The notes below the pieces were generated by a model. It made no database searches. It worked only from the letters and a program-made list of their open reading frames with translations, and was not told the DNA's origin. Shown here in pieces: positions 60,208 to 64,000 of a stretch of 64,000 nucleotides of DNA. The first letter of the stretch is position 1, and every line of letters starts with the position of its first letter. Origin of the DNA: Peteryoungia rhizophila (GTDB lineage Bacteria > Pseudomonadota > Alphaproteobacteria > Rhizobiales > Rhizobiaceae); assembly GCF_004912145.1 (NCBI RefSeq), contig NZ_STGT01000003.1, positions 806,001-870,000 on the forward strand. Direction: 5' to 3'. Both the position numbers and the translations under genes were made by a program.

Positions 60208-61164
60208 TCACCCGATCTTCGGTCGAAAGTCCTCCTCGCCCCAGTGGCGCGGGCGGGGTTTCGGTGGCGGTGGGGTGTAGTGACGGGCGAGGGAGAGAAG
60301 GGCTGTGCGCAGCATGAGCTTGGCGGAGCGGGCTGGCCATTGGCGTTCGCGCTCGACGGTTTCCAGACCCTTGCCGAAGCAGCAGACATCGAGGGCGACG
60401 CCGGAGAGTTCCGGGCCCATGGCCTCCACGGCGCGGGCAATGCGCGTCCGGGCGGCGAGCCTGTTGTCGGCAAGCTCTACCGCCGGCGGCGGGGCGCCTT
60501 TCGAGCGGGCCGACAGGCGGGGCTGCCAGCTTGCCGTGATCCGCGGCTGAAGGCCGGCGAAATCGAAGTCGGCGGCGAGGCGTTCCCCGGCGGCGACGGC
60601 GTCCTGCGACAGAAAATTGCGGCCGTCCTTTTCCTTCAGGCGCAGCAGCGGGAAAAGCGGCGATTCCTGCAGGTTGCGGCGCACGACCTGGCGTCCCTCT
60701 GTTGTCACCAGCGTTTCGACCACGATCTCGCGGTGCTGGCTGGCATGGAGTTCATCAGGCAGGTCGCAGAGATCACGGCGGAGCCAGGCCGCCGTCTCAG
60801 GGGTGGCGACCAAGCCTTCCGGGGTGGGTGCGAGAAGACCATCGGCGATCAGGCGGGCGACACGTTCCGGGGCGGGCATCACCGTGGTCGCGGGCTGGCA
60901 ATCCTTGTCTGCCGAGGAATGTCCAGCGGTGTCGGATGGGAGCTTGATCGGGCCGCCCAACGCACGGCGGAGGATCTGGCGGATCTGCTTGCGCTCTGCG
61001 CGGGAGAGGCTGCCGGGAGGCGCGTAGGGCGCGGTTGCGCGCGACGTGCTGGGGATAGGCGTGCGAAGCAAAGGGCTGCCCAGGGAAGCGCCGCTCGCCA
61101 GGTCATGCGCCCGTTCCGTCTGGCGGATGCCCTGCGGCGGGTCGATGTTCTTCTCTCGCGTCAT
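60208..61164 (-). CDS. DUF6456 protein (possible GafZ-like GTA regulator)
   Basis: 318 residues. The C-terminal domain (PLLRLKEKDGRNFLSQDAVAAGERLAADFDFAGL, AVEAMGPELSGVALDVCCFGKGLETVERERQWPARSAKLMLRTALLSLARHY) is DUF6456. The N-terminal part is basic and may contain a helix-turn-helix (RVARLIADGLLAPTPEGLVATPETAAWLRR). GGGGAG before the ATG at 61164 sets the start, 14 bases after the stop of the DnaA-like HTH gene. From memory, this two-protein arrangement corresponds to GafY/GafZ of Caulobacter, homologous to the two halves of R. capsulatus GafA; GafZ is described as an antiterminator. That link needs a search. Confidence 0.75.
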   Translation of the reverse strand: MTREKNIDPPQGIRQTERAHDLASGASLGSPLLRTPIPSTSRATAPYAPPGSLSRAERKQIRQILRRALGGPIKLPSDTAGHSSADKDCQPATTVMPAPERVARLIADGLLAPTPEGLVATPETAAWLRRDLCDLPDELHASQHREIVVETLVTTEGRQVVRRNLQESPLFPLLRLKEKDGRNFLSQDAVAAGERLAADFDFAGLQPRITASWQPRLSARSKGAPPPAVELADNRLAARTRIARAVEAMGPELSGVALDVCCFGKGLETVERERQWPARSAKLMLRTALLSLARHYTPPPPKPRPRHWGEEDFRPKIG

Positions 61165-61178
61165 GATCTCTCCTCCCC

Positions 61179-61637
61179 TCAAATGCGCCGGCCGCCGAGC
61201 AGGTGCACGGCGCTCGCCATGCGCTCGACGATCGCGACGAAAGTGTCGTAGGCGCGGTCGTCGCGGCGGTCCTCGACCATGCGGCAGGCATGGCCGACAG
61301 TGGAGCGATCGCGGCCGAAGGCTTCCGCCACCTCGCTCATGGGCATGGAATAGGCGACGTGGCAGACATACATCGCGACCTGGCGCACATGGCTCGTTGC
61401 TCTGCGTCCAGGGTCCTGGTCGCTCTCAAGACCCGTGGAGCGCAGCAGCTCTTCCGTCAGCTGGCGGACGATCATGCAGAGCAAACGTCGTTCGGGCGTA
61501 AGAGGACGCTGGCCCGGGCCATCATCGCTGCCCTCGGAGGCGTGTGGCGCCCCGGGATCCCATTCCATGGGCATGGCAACAGGCAGAAAGGCTGGGGAAA
61601 CTGGCTGTTGGGGGAGAGATGGAGGATCAACGGTCAT
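61179..61637 (-). CDS. DnaA-like HTH protein (possible GafY-like GTA activator)
   Basis: 152 residues; the C-terminal 110 contain a DnaA domain-IV-like helix-turn-helix: PERRLLCMIVRQLTEELL, HVRQVAMYVCHVAYSMPMSEVAEAFGRDRSTVGHACRMVEDRRDD. The N-terminal segment is Pro-rich and lacks AAA+ domains, so it is a regulator and not a replication initiator. It is upstream of and co-transcribed with the DUF6456 gene, and close to mucR, a conserved rhizobial grouping. Confidence 0.8.
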   Translation of the reverse strand: MTVDPPSLPQQPVSPAFLPVAMPMEWDPGAPHASEGSDDGPGQRPLTPERRLLCMIVRQLTEELLRSTGLESDQDPGRRATSHVRQVAMYVCHVAYSMPMSEVAEAFGRDRSTVGHACRMVEDRRDDRAYDTFVAIVERMASAVHLLGGRRI

Positions 61638-61797
61638 GGCTCACCTCAAAATAGGATTTTCTTCCTATTCAAGCTAGCAGACCATTCCGGCTTTGGTACC
61701 CTATGATTTTAGGGGTGCGCAAATTTGCTGATCTTCGACGACAACTTCGCTGCCTTTCAATTCGAAGGCCTGGATTACTTTCCTATTTTCCATCACG

Positions 61798-61823
61798 AAA
61801 AAGGCCGGTCGCATGACCGGCCT
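61798..61823 (-). terminator. Intrinsic terminator of mucR
   Basis: On the - strand AGGCCGGTC-ATGC-GACCGGCCT, nine perfect pairs, followed by TTTT. It starts 30 bases after the mucR stop. Confidence 0.92.
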
Positions 61824-61852
61824 CGTATTCCGCATGGGCATTCGCTGTCGGC

Positions 61853-62281
61853 TTACTTGGCGCGCTTGCGGCGCTGGCCGAGACCCATCTCCTTTGCGAG
61901 GCGCGAGCGCGCTTCGGCATAGGCAGGAGCGACCATCGGATAGTCGGCCGGCAGGCCCCACTTCTCGCGATATTCTTCCGGGGTCATGTTGTAATGGGTC
62001 ATCAAGTGGCGCTTCAGCGACTTGAACTTCTGACCGTCCTCGAGGCAGATCAGATAATCGTCTTCGATCGACTTGCGGATCGGAACCGGGGGCTTCGGCT
62101 TCTCGACGACAGCGGGCACCGGGGTCGGCGAGGCTGTGCTGTTCAAAGCCTGGTGGACATCTGCGATCAGGGTTGTCAGGTCGCTGACCTGGACCATGTG
62201 GTTGCTGACATAGGCCGAGACGATGTCGGCTGTCAGTTCCACCAGCAGCTGTTGGCTGGGACCCTGTTGGACTTCACTCAT
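61853..62281 (-). CDS. mucR: Ros/MucR-family transcriptional regulator
   Basis: 142 residues. N-terminal oligomerisation region ([35 protein letters not shown]), a Pro-rich linker and the prokaryotic zinc finger [36 protein letters not shown] with Cys79, Asp82, His92 and His96; Asp in place of the second Cys is a known variant. The C-terminus ([19 protein letters not shown]) is highly conserved. MucR represses and activates exopolysaccharide, motility and other genes by binding AT-rich DNA. AGGAG precedes the ATG; an AT-rich leader follows upstream. Confidence 0.95.
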   Translation of the reverse strand: MSEVQQGPSQQLLVELTADIVSAYVSNHMVQVSDLTTLIADVHQALNSTASPTPVPAVVEKPKPPVPIRKSIEDDYLICLEDGQKFKSLKRHLMTHYNMTPEEYREKWGLPADYPMVAPAYAEARSRLAKEMGLGQRRKRAK

Positions 62282-62689
62282 TCATATCTCCTGTTCAATT
62301 CCCGCGCGGATCGCCGTCCCCGCAGTCAAAAGTGCAAAGCCTCCCGAACCGCGACAAGCGAATACGGAAGATGAAAGTTCCCCACAAAGATCACCAGATT
62401 TTCCGAGACGGTCCCCAAACCGTCCGGCCTTCTACAACGCCGACGTCGACGAAGATCAGGTCTGCGCGCGGGCTGCAACACGAAACTCAACTTCGACTAC
62501 AGACTGCAAACGCAATATCAGCGCTCTCAAAAGTGAATTATCACTCTTGCTGCAAATGTCCACCTGATATTTCTACTAGATTTGACGGGTATAAAACTTT
62601 TTTATTGGACGTTAGTTGAGTTTGCACTGCAACCGAAAGCAGCGATTTCATTAGAAACATGAACTCAACCGTCAATAACACTCGCTCAA
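62282..62689. other. AT-rich regulatory region upstream of mucR
   Basis: About 400 bases without a convincing ORF. The part from about 62500 to 62700 is clearly poorer in GC than the rest of the window (for example TTTGACGGGTATAAAAC followed by TTTTTTATTGG near 62580-62607). MucR-type proteins bind AT-rich DNA with T-A steps and repress their own genes, so this is the expected autoregulatory region. A small RNA cannot be excluded. Confidence 0.55.
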
Positions 62690-63019
62690 TTACGTCATCA
62701 TATCGTCACGTACCGATACTGACGAGAGTTTGTAGCCAACCTTGTGGGCCGCGCGGGCCAGAAGATGGGCGGAAATCGGAGCCGTCAGGACGAAAAACAC
62801 AATGCCTGCCAGCGCTCGTCCGAAGGTCGCACCATCGCCGGCATGCAGGCCGACAGCCAGCAGGAGCAGGCCAGACCCGACCGTCCCGGCCTTGGAGGCC
62901 GCATGCATGCGGGTATAGAGATCCGGCAGACGATTGACGCCGATCGCAGCGATCAACGAAAACAGCGCACCTGCGATCGTGATCACGGCGATGGCGAGAG
63001 CTGCGAGGAGCGAGATCAT
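62690..63019 (-). CDS. phaG: Monovalent cation/H+ antiporter subunit G
   Basis: 109 residues with three helices: [57 protein letters not shown] and [18 protein letters not shown]. The [15 protein letters not shown] loop is the MnhG/PhaG signature. The multi-subunit antiporter exchanges K+ or Na+ for protons and in Sinorhizobium is needed for pH adaptation in symbiosis. It overlaps the F subunit gene by ATGA. Confidence 0.93.
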   Translation of the reverse strand: MISLLAALAIAVITIAGALFSLIAAIGVNRLPDLYTRMHAASKAGTVGSGLLLLAVGLHAGDGATFGRALAGIVFFVLTAPISAHLLARAAHKVGYKLSSVSVRDDMMT

Positions 63020-63480
63020 TTGGCCTCCTTGCCGACCGGTGCGGTCGGTTTGCTTGCCTTGCGGGGCTTGGTCGTCCCGGTCGTCTTGGACGCAGCGGAC
63101 TTGGCGACGCGCTTTTTCACGGGCTCGGTCTGCGTCTCCGGCTGCGCAGGACTGGTCATAGAGCTCTGCCTGGGACCGGCCTCGTTCGCTTCCCCCTCCC
63201 CGACACGGCCGCGGGCCAGCACGAAGCGGGCGAAGGCGACGGTCGCCAGGAAGCCGACGAGGCCGAGGGCAATGGCAATGTCGATGTAGAGCGTATAGCC
63301 GGTTCTGAGCGCAATGACGGCGATGAAGCCGATGACGATGCCGACCAGCATGTCGAGCGCGATGATGCGATCCGGCAGGGTCGGGCCGACCACGGCACGA
63401 TAGACGGTGAGAAGCAGCGCCACCACGAGGATGGCGATGGCCGCGACCGAGGCGTATTCGACGATGATATCAGGGGTCAT
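63016..63480 (-). CDS. phaF: Monovalent cation/H+ antiporter subunit F with long C-terminal tail
   Basis: 154 residues. The first 90 form the three-helix MnhF fold ([70 protein letters not shown]). A hydrophilic tail of about 60 residues follows, rich in Lys, Ala, Thr and Pro ([20 protein letters not shown]). Typical F subunits stop near 90-100 residues, so the tail is an unusual histone-like extension facing the cytoplasm or periplasm. One-base overlap with phaE. Confidence 0.9.
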   Translation of the reverse strand: MTPDIIVEYASVAAIAILVVALLLTVYRAVVGPTLPDRIIALDMLVGIVIGFIAVIALRTGYTLYIDIAIALGLVGFLATVAFARFVLARGRVGEGEANEAGPRQSSMTSPAQPETQTEPVKKRVAKSAASKTTGTTKPRKASKPTAPVGKEAK

Positions 63481-63953
63481 CAGGCAAAGGCCTCCATGAT
63501 CTTCTTCTCGAAGCCCTCGGCAATGTCACGGCGAGCCGCTTCGATGTCCGAGCAGTCGAGCGCATGCACATAGAGGGTCTGGCGATCCTCGGAGACATCG
63601 ACGGACAGCGTGCCCGGCGTCAACGTGATGAGATTGGCCAGCAGCGAGATTTCCCAGTCGCTCTTCACCGTCAGCGGATAGGCGAAGATGCCGGGTTTCA
63701 GATCCATCTTCGGCCGCAGCACGAGGGTCGCCACGCGCCAGGCGGATTTTGCCAGTTCGACCAGGAAAAGCAGGACAAGTGACAGGATGCGGCGCGAGCG
63801 GCTCGTATAATCGGAGCCGACGAAGCGCTCGCGCAGGAGATAGAGCGTGAGGATCGAGAGGATGAAACCGAACAGGACGTTCAGGAGCGTGAAACTGCCG
63901 GAGACGGCGGCCCAGATCACCGCCATCAGGATGCTGATCGCATAAAGGCTCAT
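63480..63953 (-). CDS. phaE: Monovalent cation/H+ antiporter subunit E
   Basis: 157 residues, MnhE/PhaE family: two N-terminal helices ([35 protein letters not shown]), [55 protein letters not shown]. The [12 protein letters not shown] phrase is diagnostic. Coupled by ATGA to the upstream D subunit gene. Confidence 0.93.
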   Translation of the reverse strand: MSLYAISILMAVIWAAVSGSFTLLNVLFGFILSILTLYLLRERFVGSDYTSRSRRILSLVLLFLVELAKSAWRVATLVLRPKMDLKPGIFAYPLTVKSDWEISLLANLITLTPGTLSVDVSEDRQTLYVHALDCSDIEAARRDIAEGFEKKIMEAFA

Positions 63954-64000
63954 CGGACACCTCCTTCAGGGAAGACCGAGCGGATATAGGTCGTCGGGTC
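63950..64000 (-). CDS. phaD: Antiporter subunit D, C-terminal end
   Basis: Only the last 16 codons are in the window ([16 protein letters not shown]), ending in a TGA that overlaps the phaE start. Identity is inferred from operon order (A-C-D-E-F-G); the peptide end itself is too short to prove it. Confidence 0.7.
   Translation of the reverse strand, partial: DPTTYIRSVFPEGGVR

Noticed and set aside
1-64000. CRISPR arrays, tRNA or rRNA genes
   Set aside because: No regularly spaced repeats of CRISPR type and no tRNA-like cloverleaf or rRNA segment was seen by eye; a covariance search could still find a small RNA gene.

Overview
The window reads as chromosomal DNA of an alphaproteobacterium of the order Rhizobiales (Rhizobium/Agrobacterium/Ensifer-type). 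The reasons are the FeuP/FeuQ two-component pair next to the start of ccmI/cycH, a Ros/MucR regulator, a Pha/Mnh antiporter operon, SufE beside a DUF5330 protein, a DUF6456 gene beside a DnaA-like HTH gene, high GC coding and the palindromic intergenic repeats typical of rhizobia. The species cannot be fixed from the sequence.

Layout. 1-3.2 kb: start of ccmI, a lipoprotein, feuQ-feuP and a PepSY-like secreted protein (all -). 3.3-4.2 kb: a PrlF-YhaV toxin-antitoxin pair. 4.2-28.9 kb: a gene-transfer-agent-like (RcGTA-type) particle cluster on the - strand. Read from its promoter side (29.0 kb) downwards it holds a candidate small terminase, large terminase, portal, a gp3.5-position membrane protein, prohead protease, major capsid, gp6, gp7, a small extra gene, gp8, gp9, gp10, tail chaperone, short tape measure, gp12, gp13, gp14 peptidase, gp15 and a holin-like protein. 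No integrase, repressor or replication gene is visible, which fits a domesticated particle rather than a live prophage.

The cluster is broken up by other genes. On the - strand there are a VOC protein, a GH19 endolysin, a Dabb protein, AlkB and a polysaccharide lyase. On the opposite strand, in separate islands, there are VapBC, an MFS exporter, a frameshifted FAD oxidoreductase, a Fic/Doc pair, and a small ORF plus a DUF559 nuclease-like gene bracketed by MITE-like repeats.

29-35 kb: diguanylate cyclase, carboxymuconolactone-decarboxylase-like protein, and a copper module (copZ, cueR, copA) with a clear CueR-type promoter. 34.7-36.1 kb: a decayed ORF, a HigBA-like pair and a small membrane protein. 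36.2-49.3 kb: YcgN, a class A penicillin-binding protein, a second diguanylate cyclase and housekeeping or unknown genes (GNAT, DUF1349, methyltransferase, epimerase, DUF3833, glyoxalase, PH domain, DUF1214/DUF1254). 49.3-57.8 kb: HD-GYP phosphodiesterase, DUF2336, DUF1491, a second PrlF-YhaV pair, a chemoreceptor, a peptidoglycan-binding protein and a histidine kinase. 58-64 kb: DUF5330, SufE, a PIN-type TA pair, DUF6456 plus DnaA-like HTH, mucR and the end of the Pha/Mnh operon.

The most interesting idea is that the cargo-laden GTA-like cluster and its possible regulators lie in one window. A strong promoter followed by an intrinsic terminator precedes the first particle gene, and the HTH/DUF6456 pair near 61 kb resembles the GafY/GafZ-type activator and antiterminator known for other GTAs.
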